From Pseudoalteromonas arctica (GTDB lineage: Bacteria > Pseudomonadota > Gammaproteobacteria > Enterobacterales > Alteromonadaceae): a stretch of DNA of 64,000 nucleotides. Made by a program: the position numbers and the translations under genes. The notes below the pieces were generated by a model, which saw only the letters and a program-made list of their open reading frames with translations, was not told the DNA's origin and did not search any database. Every line of letters starts with the position of its first letter. The first letter of the stretch is position 1. Positions 28,057 to 36,667 of the stretch are shown in pieces. The stretch is taken from assembly GCF_012927645.1 (NCBI RefSeq), contig NZ_JABBMT010000015.1, positions 32,126 to 96,125 on the forward strand, written 5' to 3'.

Positions 28057-29385
28057 ATGGCTAAACCAGGTCAAGATACACAAAGTGCACAAAGTGGGCT
28101 TTCGGAATTGAAACGCCGATTACTATTCGTATTAGGCGCTATCATTATTTACCGTCTAGGTTCATTTGTGCCAATCCCTGGGATTGACGCCGCTGTACTT
28201 GCCGATTTCTTCGAGCAACAAAAGGGCACCATTGTTGAAATGTTTAACATGTTCAGCGGTGGTGCGCTTGAGCGCGCTTCGGTGCTAGCACTGGGTATAA
28301 TGCCTTACATCACAGCTTCAATTATTACGCAACTATTAACGCATATGTATCCGCCGTTTATAGAGCTTAAAAAAGAAGGTGAACAAGGTCGTAAGAAAAT
28401 TAGCCAGTACACACGCTACGGCACGCTCTTGCTTGCTACTATCCAATCAATCGGTATTGCCACAAGCTTACCGGGTATGATGGACGGGTTAGTTGTTAAC
28501 CCAGGTCTCGGTTTCTATTTCACCGCAGTGGTGAGTTTAGTAACTGGTACTATGTTCCTGATGTGGTTGGGCGAGCAAATAACTGAACGTGGTATCGGTA
28601 ACGGTATCTCAGTTCTAATATTTGTTGGTATTGTAGCTAACCTGCCGTCTGCTATTGGTTCGACAGCCGAAATGGCGCGCCAAGGTGATTTACATGTTTT
28701 AGCACTGTTATTGATTGCGGTAATCGTATTCGCTGTTACTTATCTTGTAGTGTTCTTTGAACGTGGTCAACGTCGTATCGTCGTTAACTACGCAAAGCGT
28801 CAACAAGGTCGTCAAGTATTTGCTGCCCAAAGCACGCATTTACCACTAAAAGTAAACATGGCGGGTGTTATTCCACCAATCTTTGCTAGCAGTATAATTC
28901 TGTTCCCTGGTACTATTGCCAGCTGGTTCGGCCAGGGTGAAGGTCCGGTCGCTGATGTGCTACAAGCGATTGCTACAACGTTGACTCCAGGTCAGCCTTT
29001 GTATGCACTAGTTTTAGCCGCGGCTATTATCTTCTTCTGCTTTTTCTACACAGCGTTGGTTTTTAACCCACGTGAAACAGCAGATAACCTGAAAAAATCT
29101 GGCGCATTTATCCCAGGTATTCGTCCAGGCGAGCAGACATCGAAATACATTGATAAAGTGATGACACGCCTGACATTGGCAGGTGCTTTGTATATAACCT
29201 TTATCTGTCTGGTGCCCGAATTCATGACCATGGCATGGCAAACGCCATTCTACTTCGGCGGTACATCAATTTTGATTATCGTTGTTGTGATCATGGACTT
29301 TATGGCACAAGTACAGACTCATATGATGTCTCATCAATATGATTCTGTGCTGAAAAAAGCGAACCTTAAAGGCTACGGTCGATAA
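28057..29385 (+). CDS. secY: Preprotein translocase subunit SecY
   Basis: Central channel of the SecYEG translocon in the inner membrane. The 442-residue protein has ten hydrophobic segments; family landmarks include [12 protein letters not shown] near 28-39 (end of helix 1), [20 protein letters not shown] near 63-82 (plug region), the cytoplasmic C5 loop [20 protein letters not shown] near 340-359 and the terminal LKGYGR. It belongs at the end of the spc operon so that translocon and ribosome synthesis stay linked; SecE is encoded near 48.2 kb in this window. Confidence 0.97.
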   Translation: MAKPGQDTQSAQSGLSELKRRLLFVLGAIIIYRLGSFVPIPGIDAAVLADFFEQQKGTIVEMFNMFSGGALERASVLALGIMPYITASIITQLLTHMYPPFIELKKEGEQGRKKISQYTRYGTLLLATIQSIGIATSLPGMMDGLVVNPGLGFYFTAVVSLVTGTMFLMWLGEQITERGIGNGISVLIFVGIVANLPSAIGSTAEMARQGDLHVLALLLIAVIVFAVTYLVVFFERGQRRIVVNYAKRQQGRQVFAAQSTHLPLKVNMAGVIPPIFASSIILFPGTIASWFGQGEGPVADVLQAIATTLTPGQPLYALVLAAAIIFFCFFYTALVFNPRETADNLKKSGAFIPGIRPGEQTSKYIDKVMTRLTLAGALYITFICLVPEFMTMAWQTPFYFGGTSILIIVVVIMDFMAQVQTHMMSHQYDSVLKKANLKGYGR

Positions 29386-29407
29386 GGTCAGTTTACGGAG
29401 TTGAGCA

Positions 29408-29521
29408 ATGAAAGTACGTGCTTCCGTTAAGAAAATATGCCGTAACTGTAAAGTTATTAAACGTGCCGGTGTTGTACGTGTAATTTGCAGTGAGCCTAAG
29501 CATAAGCAAAGGCAAGGTTAA
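29408..29521 (+). CDS. rpmJ: Large-subunit ribosomal protein bL36 (zinc form)
   Basis: A 37-residue protein, [20 protein letters not shown] at the start and [10 protein letters not shown] at the end, too short for most open-frame lists. It keeps the zinc-binding set Cys11, Cys14, Cys27 and His32, so it is the zinc-requiring C+ form. GGAG lies 8 bases before the ATG at 29408. It lies 22 bases after secY, as in E. coli, where it closes the spc operon. The gene is followed by a hairpin that may separate the spc and alpha transcripts. Confidence 0.96.
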   Translation: MKVRASVKKICRNCKVIKRAGVVRVICSEPKHKQRQG

Positions 29522-29534
29522 TTAATAAGTCGTG

Positions 29535-29562
29535 CAGGCTGAGGTTTCTCGGCCTGTGTTTT
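29535..29562 (+). terminator. Hairpin at the spc/alpha boundary
   Basis: Stem CAGGCTGAG (29535-29543) with CTCGGCCTG (29548-29556), one G-T pair, four-base loop, then TGTTTTC. It looks like a weak terminator or attenuator. Read-through into the alpha genes is likely because no strong promoter is obvious in the remaining 80 bases. Confidence 0.6.
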
Positions 29563-29564
29563 CA

Positions 29565-29646
29565 ATTGTGATTTGGTCTTCGTTTGAGTATCCTTACGGG
29601 CTCTTCAAACAGATGATAACCAAATTCAAATATAGGAGATGTGTTA
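29565..29646 (+). promoter_or_regulatory. Leader of the alpha operon, candidate S4 target
   Basis: The 80 bases before rpsM contain a further possible stem (GTTTGAG near 29582 with CTTCAAAC near 29602) and an A+T-rich stretch leading to AGGAG. In E. coli, S4 represses translation by binding a pseudoknot at this place. That this leader folds the same way is inference; I could not verify a pseudoknot. Confidence 0.35.
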
Positions 29647-30003
29647 GTGGCCCGTATCGCTGGCATTAACGTCCCTGATCATAAACATGCAGTTATTGGT
29701 TTAACAGCTATTTATGGCATAGGTAAGACTCGCTCTAAGGCTATCTTAGTAGCGACTGGTATCGCCGAAACCACAAAAATCGGTGAACTTTCAGACGAAA
29801 CACTTGACGTATTGCGTGAAGCAGTTGGCAAGTACACTGTAGAAGGTGATCTTCGTCGTGAAGTTACTTTGAATATCAAGCGCCTTATGGATCTTGGTTG
29901 TTACCGTGGCCTACGTCACCGTCGCTCTTTACCACTACGTGGTCAAAGAACAAAGACTAACGCGCGTACCCGTAAGGGTCCTCGTAAGCCTATTAAGCGA
30001 TAA
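29647..30003 (+). CDS. rpsM: Small-subunit ribosomal protein uS13
   Basis: S13 in the 30S head contacts the P-site tRNA and forms bridges to L5. The 118-residue product equals the E. coli length, with [20 protein letters not shown] at the start, the helix-two-turn-helix around [11 protein letters not shown], and basic C-terminal tail [18 protein letters not shown] use GTG 29647, which has AGGAG (29634-29638) 8 bases upstream and gives the family N-terminus; a GTG two codons earlier is too close to that site. It is the first gene of the alpha operon. Confidence 0.96.
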   Translation: MARIAGINVPDHKHAVIGLTAIYGIGKTRSKAILVATGIAETTKIGELSDETLDVLREAVGKYTVEGDLRREVTLNIKRLMDLGCYRGLRHRRSLPLRGQRTKTNARTRKGPRKPIKR

Positions 30004-30015
30004 GGGGATAGTATT

Positions 30016-30402
30016 ATGGCTAAGACACCAATTCGTCGTAAAAAGGTTAAAAAGCAAGTTGCTGATGGTATGGCTCATGTTCATGCTTCTTTCAACAACA
30101 CTATTGTTACAATTACCGACCGTCAAGGTAATGCACTATCATGGGCTACTGCCGGTGGTTCAGGTTTCCGTGGTTCACGTAAATCTACACCATTCGCTGC
30201 TCAGGTTGCTGCAGAGCGTGCAGGTACTGCTGCTCAAGAATACGGTTTAAAAAATCTAGAAGTGTTCATCAAAGGTCCAGGTCCAGGTCGTGAATCTGCT
30301 GTACGTGCTTTGAATGCTGCTGGTTACCGTATCACCAACATCACTGATGTGACGCCAATACCACACAATGGTTGTCGTCCACCGAAGAAACGTCGCGTTT
30401 AA
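30016..30402 (+). CDS. rpsK: Small-subunit ribosomal protein uS11
   Basis: S11 lies on the 30S platform and lines the mRNA exit path with S7 and S18. The 128-residue product is nearly the E. coli length (129). It includes [20 protein letters not shown] near 27-46, the glycine-rich [20 protein letters not shown], and the C-terminal [19 protein letters not shown] signature. It lies 12 bases after rpsM with AAGGGGA before the ATG. A shadow frame on the other phase is not a gene. Confidence 0.97.
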
Positions 30403-30423
30403 CAATAGGTTAGGAGAAATAAC

Positions 30424-31044
30424 ATGGCAAGATATTTGGGCCCTAAGCTCAAGCTGAGTCGTCGTGAAGGTACTGACCTGTTCCTTAAGAGCGGCGTAAG
30501 AGCTATCGACTCTAAGTGTAAACTTGAGACTGCACCTGGTCAGCACGGCGCTCGTAAAGGTCGCTTATCTGATTACGGTTTACAATTACGTGAAAAGCAA
30601 AAAGTACGTCGTATCTACGGTGTATTAGAAAAGCAATTCCGTAACTACTACAAAGAAGCTGCTCGCCTTAAGGGTAACACGGGTGAAAACTTGTTACAGC
30701 TTTTAGAGCAACGTTTAGACAATGTTGTATACCGCATGGGTTTTGCAAGCACACGTGCTGAAGCACGTCAGTTAGTAAGCCACAAAGCGGTTTTAGTTAA
30801 TGGTCGTGTAGTGAACATTCCTTCATTCGTAATTACTCCAGAAGATGTAGTAGTTATCCGTGAAAAGTCTAAGACACAAGCTCGTATCATCGCTGCTCTA
30901 GAACTAGCCGAGCAACGTGAAAAACCGACTTGGGTTGAAGTTGACGGTAAGAAAATGGAAGGTAATTTCAAACGCCTACCAGAGCGTTCAGACCTGTCTG
31001 CGGACATCAATGAACAACTAATCGTCGAACTTTACTCTAAGTAA
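30424..31044 (+). CDS. rpsD: Small-subunit ribosomal protein uS4 (alpha operon repressor)
   Basis: S4 nucleates 30S assembly and, in E. coli, represses the alpha operon by binding its leader; it also has antitermination activity. The 206-residue product equals E. coli in length, starting [20 protein letters not shown] and with the S4 RNA-binding domain ([20 protein letters not shown], near 97-116, and [15 protein letters not shown]). Residues in this domain and near the C-terminus, where ram mutations arise, give no sign of disruption. AGGAG lies before the ATG. Confidence 0.97.
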   Translation: MARYLGPKLKLSRREGTDLFLKSGVRAIDSKCKLETAPGQHGARKGRLSDYGLQLREKQKVRRIYGVLEKQFRNYYKEAARLKGNTGENLLQLLEQRLDNVVYRMGFASTRAEARQLVSHKAVLVNGRVVNIPSFVITPEDVVVIREKSKTQARIIAALELAEQREKPTWVEVDGKKMEGNFKRLPERSDLSADINEQLIVELYSK

Positions 31045-31068
31045 AGTTAAGAGTTAAGAGAGGATAAA

Positions 31069-32055
31069 ATGCAGGGTTCTGTTACAGAATTTCTAAAACC
31101 AAGGTTAGTCGATATCGACGCTATTAACCCAACTCGTTCTAAAGTAGTTTTAGAGCCATTAGAGCGTGGCTTTGGCCATACTCTTGGGAATGCCTTACGC
31201 CGTATACTTCTTTCGTCAATGCCTGGATGTGCAGTAACCGAAGTTGAAATCGACGGTGTGTTGCACGAGTACAGCGCGAAAGAAGGCGTACAAGAAGACA
31301 TCATTGAAATTCTGTTAAATCTTAAAGGTCTAGCAGTTACTTTGGAAGGTAAAGATGAAGTTTTTCTTACCCTGACTAAGTCTGGTGTAGGCCCTGTGAC
31401 TGCGGCTGATATTCAGCACGACGGCGATGTAACCATTGCTAACCCAGAGCATATTATTTGTCATTTAACGGCAGATAATAGCACGATCAGCATGCGAATT
31501 CGTGTTGAACGTGGTCGTGGGTATGTGCCGGCATCTAGCCGTTTATCCTCTGATGACGATGAGCGTCCAATTGGTAGATTGTTGCTTGATGCATCATTTA
31601 GCCCAGTTGAACGTATTGCGTACTCGGTTGAATCAGCACGTGTTGAACAACGTACAGACTTAGACAAGTTAATCATTGATATGGAAACAAACGGCACTAT
31701 AGATCCAGAAGAAGCGATCCGCCGTGCGTCGACTATCTTAGCTGAGCAGCTAGAAGCATTCGTAGACTTACGTGATGTTACTGAGCCAGAAGAGAAAGAA
31801 GAGAAGCCAGAATTCGATCCTATTCTACTTCGTCCAGTTGATGATCTTGAACTAACAGTGCGTTCAGCAAACTGTTTGAAAGCCGAGCAAATTCAATATA
31901 TCGGTGATTTAGTTCAGCGCACAGAAGTCGAGCTTCTTAAAACGCCTAACTTAGGCAAGAAGTCTCTGACTGAAATTAAAGACGTGCTAGCTTCACGTGG
32001 TCTATCTCTAGGTATGCGCCTAGAAAATTGGCCACCTGCAAGCCTAGCTGAATAA
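31069..32055 (+). CDS. rpoA: RNA polymerase alpha subunit
   Basis: Alpha dimer is the scaffold of RNA polymerase; its C-terminal domain binds UP elements and activators. The 328-residue product is one residue shorter than E. coli alpha and nearly identical in the key places: N-terminal [20 protein letters not shown] near 28-47, linker rich in Glu after about 236, and the C-terminal [20 protein letters not shown] with [17 protein letters not shown]. The intact DNA-binding arginine and [10 protein letters not shown] helix fit the UP element proposed upstream of rplN. Preceded by GAGAGGAT. Confidence 0.97.
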   Translation: MQGSVTEFLKPRLVDIDAINPTRSKVVLEPLERGFGHTLGNALRRILLSSMPGCAVTEVEIDGVLHEYSAKEGVQEDIIEILLNLKGLAVTLEGKDEVFLTLTKSGVGPVTAADIQHDGDVTIANPEHIICHLTADNSTISMRIRVERGRGYVPASSRLSSDDDERPIGRLLLDASFSPVERIAYSVESARVEQRTDLDKLIIDMETNGTIDPEEAIRRASTILAEQLEAFVDLRDVTEPEEKEEKPEFDPILLRPVDDLELTVRSANCLKAEQIQYIGDLVQRTEVELLKTPNLGKKSLTEIKDVLASRGLSLGMRLENWPPASLAE

Positions 32056-32094
32056 TCTAAATCACTATATTAGTTTAGTTAGAAGGATAGGGTC

Positions 32095-32496
32095 ATGCGC
32101 CATCGTAAGAGTGGTCGTCAATTAAACCGTAACAGCAGCCATCGTAAAGCGATGTTCAGCAATATGGCAGGTTCTTTGGTGAAACATGAAATCATCAAAA
32201 CTACTTTGCCAAAAGCGAAAGAGTTACGTCGTGTAATTGAACCTTTAATCACACTGGCTAAGACTGACAGTGTAGCAAATCGCCGTTTAGCGTTTGCTCG
32301 CACGCGTGATAAAGAAGTAGTTGGTAAATTGTTCAGTGAAATCGGTCCTCGCAACACAGACCGTCCAGGTGGTTACACTCGTATTATCAAGTGTGGCTTC
32401 CGTGCTGGTGACAATGCACCAATGGCTTATATTGAACTAGTAGGTCGCACATCTGCGAACGAAGAAGTTCAAGAAGACGCGCAGTCTGCTGAGTAA
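32095..32496 (+). CDS. rplQ: Large-subunit ribosomal protein bL17
   Basis: L17 lies near the peptide exit tunnel. The 133-residue product starts [20 protein letters not shown] and has the family motif [20 protein letters not shown] near 28-47, [16 protein letters not shown] near 85-100 and an acidic tail. Slightly longer than E. coli L17 (127). GAAGGATAGGG precedes the ATG. It is the last gene of the alpha operon and is followed within 20 bases by a strong terminator. Confidence 0.97.
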   Translation: MRHRKSGRQLNRNSSHRKAMFSNMAGSLVKHEIIKTTLPKAKELRRVIEPLITLAKTDSVANRRLAFARTRDKEVVGKLFSEIGPRNTDRPGGYTRIIKCGFRAGDNAPMAYIELVGRTSANEEVQEDAQSAE

Positions 32497-32510
32497 GTCT
32501 TAAAGACACC

Positions 32511-32542
32511 AAAAAGCCGAGCTTAATGCTCGGCTTTTTAAT
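32511..32542 (+). terminator. Terminator of the alpha operon
   Basis: Perfect 12-base stem AAAAAGCCGAGC (32511-32522) with GCTCGGCTTTTT (32528-32539). Confidence 0.95.
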
Positions 32543-32858
32543 GCCTAAAACTCCTATAAATAAACAAGCTACTTCAGTACGCTCCAATAAGCGCCGCTTT
32601 CTTTTCAAAATATCTATTACCACTACTTAACCATTGCACATTGATAGCGTTGTTGATCTTCAATAGTGATCATTGAGTTTAAACCATTTTAAAGATCTTA
32701 TATCCGTTGTTCCGCACCCCTAATTTAAATTAAACTCGCTCATTAAATAGCCACTCTATTTACTTTTGTAAATTAAATGTTATCGAAGATCCCTAGATTT
32801 GATCTATTACTCTCTTTTGAGAGCCTAATTTTATGCCTGTTCCTTCTTCTAAAATACT

Positions 32859-33143
32859 TTACCATTCAGATAATTCTTCAACCCTGCGCCCTTGAGGAAT
32901 AAATTTGTAAACCTCAGAGTCTAATGAAAGAATGTGGCAATATAGACCTAGATCACCAAATCTCCATATGGTTATATATCGACAGACATTTAATAACATC
33001 TGGATACTTTCACTATCTAGACAATCAATAGCTCCAGAGTAGACTTTTTGCAAAAGAGACTGCTCTTTTGAAAATTCCATTTTCTTCAACTTAGCTTTAA
33101 GCTCATTTTTTTTATGCATTTTTAATCGACTTAACACTTCCAA
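32859..33143 (-). CDS. Doubtful small open frame, possibly a gene remnant
   Basis: An A+T-rich frame of up to 94 residues that I do not recognise. The first third is Lys/Leu-rich and helical (KKNELKAKLKKMEFSKEQSL); the rest has hydrophobic patches (YITIWRFGDLGLYCHIL). Only a TTG start is available at 33143 without a ribosome site, and the frame stays open a further ten codons upstream, so it may be the 3' end of a lost gene. It lies in the 1.2-kb stretch after the alpha operon, which also holds an IS630 remnant. I give it low weight. Confidence 0.25.
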   Translation of the reverse strand: MEVLSRLKMHKKNELKAKLKKMEFSKEQSLLQKVYSGAIDCLDSESIQMLLNVCRYITIWRFGDLGLYCHILSLDSEVYKFIPQGRRVEELSEW

Positions 33144-33422
33144 GAATTGCTCTTCTACAACAGAAAAAACTTAAATTGTCCAACACTCCAGACTTTCCCT
33201 ACACCCGAGATAGATGAAGGGTGACGCTTAATCAGTGAAGATATTCGAGAGTATATTCGCGAGACATTTTATGTTCAGTATAAGCTTAATAATGTGTACA
33301 GCTGATTGCATAAACTTAATTTATTGTGGATAACATCTCGTTCAAAGTTTGCCCAGCAACAGGCCAAACGGAGGCAATTATAGCGCCTTATTTGAGTAAG
33401 GATATAATGAGCCAACACTTAC

Positions 33423-33539
33423 AACTCATTTTCAGATGCGACGCCATATGGGCAGCATGCAGTGGTTATTGTTGACTGCGCAAGCTGGCATATTACGGAT
33501 ATGTGCTTTAGAGCATGGACAAATCTGATCACTAAATAA
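33423..33539 (+). pseudogene. IS630-type transposase remnant
   Basis: The frame at 33444 reads PYGQHAVVIVDCASWHITD, the conserved DDE block with the second Asp followed by a SWH motif that is typical of IS630-family transposases. It then jumps to MCFRAWTNLITK and a stop, resembling the extreme C-terminus of the same family. The middle and the N-terminal half are missing, so this is an internally deleted scar. No terminal inverted repeats are recognisable around it. Confidence 0.5.
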
Positions 33540-33751
33540 GTAGCATTGGTATCACCTTGAAAACTTGCGAACCTATTTCCTCTATCAGCTAATGAAGTTT
33601 GATTTTATGACTGTTTCAAATTCATGACAGTGAGTAACTCAGTCCTTACAAATTAATCAGGGTTTTTTACTTAAATACACCGTCAAAAACTGCAATAGAA
33701 GGTTAACTTCTATATGCTCTTGCCAAATTATTATACTAATAGGTGAAGTGC

Positions 33752-35011
33752 ATGAACTCTTCCACTGATGCTGCGCAGTTTGACGCAGTGACAACAAGTC
33801 AATCGAAATGGAACTTTCATGATACCCAATGGGTGTTGAGTCTTTTTGGTACTGCTGTTGGGGCAGGTATTTTATTTTTACCTATTAATATTGGTATTGG
33901 TGGTTTTTGGCCGCTGATCATTTTAGCGTGCATGGCATTACCGATGACATTTTTAGCCCACCGTGGCTTAGCGCGTTTTGTATTGTCATCAAACAACAAA
34001 GATGCGGATTTTACCGATGTAGTTGAAGAGCACTTTGGTGCTAATGCCGGCCGATTAATTTCTCTATTGTATTTTTTATCAATATTTCCAATTCTACTGA
34101 TCTACGGTGTTGGCCTCACCAATACTGTTGATAGTTTTATGGTAAACCAATTAGGTATGGAAACACCTTCTAGAGTATTGCTTTCAGGAGTTTTAGTTGC
34201 AGGTATGATCAGCTTGATGCTCGGTGGTGAAAGGCTAATGTTGCGTGCTTTTGCTATTTTAGTGTATCCGTTAGTGGGGATTTTACTGTTTTTATCGTTG
34301 TATCTGATCCCTAGTTGGCAAGTACCCGATATGGCCTTTCCTGAGTTTGTAGGTTTTAGTAAAACACTATGGCTGTCGATTCCTATACTAGTGTTCTCAT
34401 TTAGCCACGCAGCAGCGATATCAAGCTTTGTAAACGTACAACGAGGCCATTATGGTAAGCAAGCGACAGCTAAGGCAGAAGCTATTTTAAAGCGTACTAG
34501 CTTGCTGCTAATTGTATTTGTGTTGTTATTTGTATTCTCCTGTGTTTTATCTTTAACGCCAGAGCAAATGCTGCAAGCTAAAGCACAGAATGTATCAGTG
34601 TTATCTTACTTAGCTAATGTGACAGACAATTCATTTATTGCCACCTTTGGCCCACTAGTCGCGTTTATTGCTATTACTTCATCTTTTTTAGGTCACTTTT
34701 TAGGAGCGAGAGAAAGCTTTAATGGGCTTGTTACTAAACAAACAAGTTTGTCGATGAAAAGCGCCGATAAAATTGGCGTTGCGATTATGTTTTTTGCTAT
34801 TTGGTTTTGTGCCGTTAAAAACCCAAGCATCTTAGATATGATGGATCAACTATCAGGGCCAATTATTGCGATGATCCTATTTATCATGCCGATGATTGCT
34901 GTGTATAAAGTCCCCGCATTACAAAAATACCGTGGCCGTTTTAGCACTTTGTTTGTGTTAGCGGTAGGCATATTAGCGGTAGCTGCTTTGATTTATGGCT
35001 TTGTTGCTTAG
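33752..35011 (+). CDS. HAAAP-family amino-acid permease (serine/threonine transporter type)
   Basis: Inner-membrane transporter, 419 residues with about eleven hydrophobic segments, importing an amino acid with protons or sodium. The start of helix 1, FGTAVGAGILFLPINIGIGG, is the hydroxy/aromatic amino-acid permease signature, and FSFSHAAAISSFV with HFLGARESF near the end resembles SdaC and its relatives. Serine or threonine is a likely but unproven substrate. I take ATG 33752, which has AGGTGA upstream; a GTG three codons earlier is inside that site. Transcribed alone, ending in a hairpin terminator. Confidence 0.88.
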   Translation: MNSSTDAAQFDAVTTSQSKWNFHDTQWVLSLFGTAVGAGILFLPINIGIGGFWPLIILACMALPMTFLAHRGLARFVLSSNNKDADFTDVVEEHFGANAGRLISLLYFLSIFPILLIYGVGLTNTVDSFMVNQLGMETPSRVLLSGVLVAGMISLMLGGERLMLRAFAILVYPLVGILLFLSLYLIPSWQVPDMAFPEFVGFSKTLWLSIPILVFSFSHAAAISSFVNVQRGHYGKQATAKAEAILKRTSLLLIVFVLLFVFSCVLSLTPEQMLQAKAQNVSVLSYLANVTDNSFIATFGPLVAFIAITSSFLGHFLGARESFNGLVTKQTSLSMKSADKIGVAIMFFAIWFCAVKNPSILDMMDQLSGPIIAMILFIMPMIAVYKVPALQKYRGRFSTLFVLAVGILAVAALIYGFVA

Positions 35012-35045
35012 CGAGTAGCTTTAGAGACTTTAGTTAGATTAAATG

Positions 35046-35081
35046 AAAGCCCTGTAGGTGACAAGCTTACAAGGCTTTTTA
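35046..35081. terminator. Terminator between permease and small orphan gene
   Basis: AAAGCCCTGTAGG (35046-35058) pairs with CTTACAAGGCTTT (35066-35078) with two imperfect pairs, followed by TT. The stop codon of the leftward gene is just beyond, so it may serve both. Confidence 0.75.
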
Positions 35082-35083
35082 GT

Positions 35084-35275
35084 TTACGCGATTGCAGCTA
35101 GGGCACGACCTCTAATATCAGCGGCAAAGGCTAGGCCTTTTTTAAAGCTTGTTTCAGCAGCGCTAATCGCATCTGCATCGCCATTCGCTGCAAGTACAGC
35201 TTGGCTTAGTGCATTATAGAGATTTTTAATTTGCGCTTGGTAGGCTGAATCAATCGCACTTTCAATTGTTGTCAT
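35084..35275 (-). CDS. Small orphan protein, 63 residues
   Basis: I do not recognise it. The product is soluble, acidic to neutral and Ala-rich (about a quarter of residues), with predicted long helices: TIESAIDSAYQAQIKNLYNA and AETSFKKGLAFAADIRGRAL. The ATG at 35275 has AGGAAGA six bases upstream, so it is likely expressed; an ATT/ATG frame extending seven codons upstream is less well supported. No signal peptide or metal motif. It is convergent with the permease. The good ribosome site and intact frame argue for a real gene of unknown role. Confidence 0.65.
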   Translation of the reverse strand: MTTIESAIDSAYQAQIKNLYNALSQAVLAANGDADAISAAETSFKKGLAFAADIRGRALAAIA

Positions 35276-35487
35276 TACTTCTTCCTGTAGAATCAATTAA
35301 TTGAACTGAGAATGTTAAAACACAATAGCTGATTTTACGAGAGGCTTTTTAGATAGAGGAATGTTTCATGACTAAAGCCTCTATGGAGCGTGAAGTGCCT
35401 TGGTGATTATTCATTAGTTGAAGAGTTCTAACTTACAACTTAAAATTGATGGTTTACAACAGTTAGGTCTATTTAACCAAAGTAGTA

Positions 35488-36249
35488 ATGGAGATCAAAG
35501 TGGTCGATAAAGCAACCTTATACCTCGAAGATATCTTAGAGGATGCATTTTATTTTTTGCAGAATGGCGATGCGAAACAGGGTAAGTACTTGCTGAAAAA
35601 AGCAGCTAAAAAGTACCCACGTCATTACTTGACCTATTATGGGGTCGGTATAATGGCTGTACTCAAAGGTGATTATAACTTAGCTATACAAAACTTGCTG
35701 AAATCCATAGCAGTTAATGGTGAATATGCTTTAGCTCACTATAACCTGGCGATTAGTTATCAAAAAACTGGAAAGGTTGATTTATCTATTAAGCACTATG
35801 TTGCAGCATTGAAGCATGCGTCACCAGAAGATGCAGACGTTATTACTGCGTCTAAAGAAATTGTTGAGTTAGTTGAAAAAGACTTGCCGACAGGTTTTAC
35901 TATTGAACAGTACCTTGAAGATTCAGAACGTTTCGATAAGGGCTTTGAATTACTCCAAACAGAGCAGTACGAAAAAGCTATTCCCTTGTTTAAAGTGATT
36001 GCATCAAATCAGCCTAAGCATGTGCAGGCTAAAGGGAACTTAGGGATTTGTTATTTAATGTTACAGGATTATACACAAGCGCGAGATTACTTTGAGCAAG
36101 CGTTAGCGCTTGATCCAGACTATGAACCTGCAAAGAAAAACCTAGCTGTATTGAATAATATAGAAACTGGGCTGTTGAGTAAGCCTTTGAGTATGCAATC
36201 AACTTATTTTTATGCAGAAAAAGCAGCACAAGCGAATAAAATAACTTAG
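35488..36249 (+). CDS. TPR-repeat protein
   Basis: Cytoplasmic scaffold protein of 253 residues built from tetratricopeptide repeats; no enzymatic domain or signal peptide. Clear repeats fall at about 46-79 (YLTYYGVGIMAVLKGDYNLA), 80-113 (ALAHYNLAISYQKTGKVDLS), 153-186 and 187-220 (VQAKGNLGICYLMLQDYTQA, then YFEQALALDPDYEPAKKNLA). The linker between the two pairs is helical. TPRs bind peptides or proteins, but the partner is not evident. It stands alone before the repeat-rich region that leads to the KAP-like gene. ATG 35488 is preceded by AAAGTAGTA. Confidence 0.85.
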   Translation: MEIKVVDKATLYLEDILEDAFYFLQNGDAKQGKYLLKKAAKKYPRHYLTYYGVGIMAVLKGDYNLAIQNLLKSIAVNGEYALAHYNLAISYQKTGKVDLSIKHYVAALKHASPEDADVITASKEIVELVEKDLPTGFTIEQYLEDSERFDKGFELLQTEQYEKAIPLFKVIASNQPKHVQAKGNLGICYLMLQDYTQARDYFEQALALDPDYEPAKKNLAVLNNIETGLLSKPLSMQSTYFYAEKAAQANKIT

Positions 36250-36667
36250 TAATCGAATGGTTCAAGCTTACAACTTATCGCTTAAAGCTGTACTGCTTTC
36301 TTTGGTTTAAATAGGTTGAATGTTGTAATACTCAACTCAACCTACGATGAACAATGTAATTATTTGCTCATTTTATCAAGGTCTGGCTTTAGTCTGACAA
36401 TGTGACGGGATGAATCCCGACTTACAAAAGAACACCAATACCAAGTACTTCGGTGTCAGATATTTCATGCTTAAAGTCACTTATAGACGAAGGCTAAGAC
36501 TGAAAACGACAAGCCAAAGTAATTGTTTGGAACCACCGAGGTTTGGAGGCGCTACGCGCTACACAGAGGAGTAAACCTCTGTATAGTTGCTAGTTGTTTC
36601 TAATTTCAAGTAATTAAGTATAGACTGGGCTAGTTGCTTTAACTTGTTTACTTATAAGGAAATTACA
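36250..36667. repeat. REP-like palindromes and repeats upstream of the KAP-like gene
   Basis: No gene. Contains: a 33-base element at 36266-36298 (core AACTTATCGCTTAAAGC) also found three times downstream of the NTPase gene; a hairpin with AGGTTGA (36313-36319) and TCAACCT (36337-36343) bearing a GTAG head on the minus strand; a GGGATGAATCCC hairpin at about 36407-36418; and, at 36533-36569, a copy of the CTCTGTGTAGCGCG module in opposite orientation to the downstream copies. The last bases hold the AAGGA site of the NTPase gene. Confidence 0.7.

Larger units (their letters stand above)
32543..33751. other. Long gap with remnants, no intact gene
   Basis: About 1.2 kb between the alpha operon terminator and the amino-acid permease. 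It is A+T-rich and holds the doubtful minus-strand frame at 32859, one isolated DnaA-box-like nonamer, and an IS630-type transposase fragment. The stretches 32543-32858 and 33540-33751 show no gene; the latter is presumably the promoter region of the permease, with TATACT at 33730-33735 a possible -10. Confidence 0.6.

Noticed and set aside
29894..30250. 118-residue frame overlapping rpsM and rpsK
   Set aside because: Out-of-frame shadow of two ribosomal genes with Val/Leu-rich nonsense composition.
33325..33333. DnaA-box nonamer TGTGGATAA, possible origin
   Set aside because: Only one box is visible; there is no A+T-rich unwinding tract with clustered boxes and no dnaA, dnaN or gidA nearby.
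35341..35381. Inverted repeat GAGGCTTT/AAAGCCTC between small orphan and TPR gene
   Set aside because: Eight-base stem with a long loop and no T run; it may be chance or part of a promoter region, so I did not list it as a feature.
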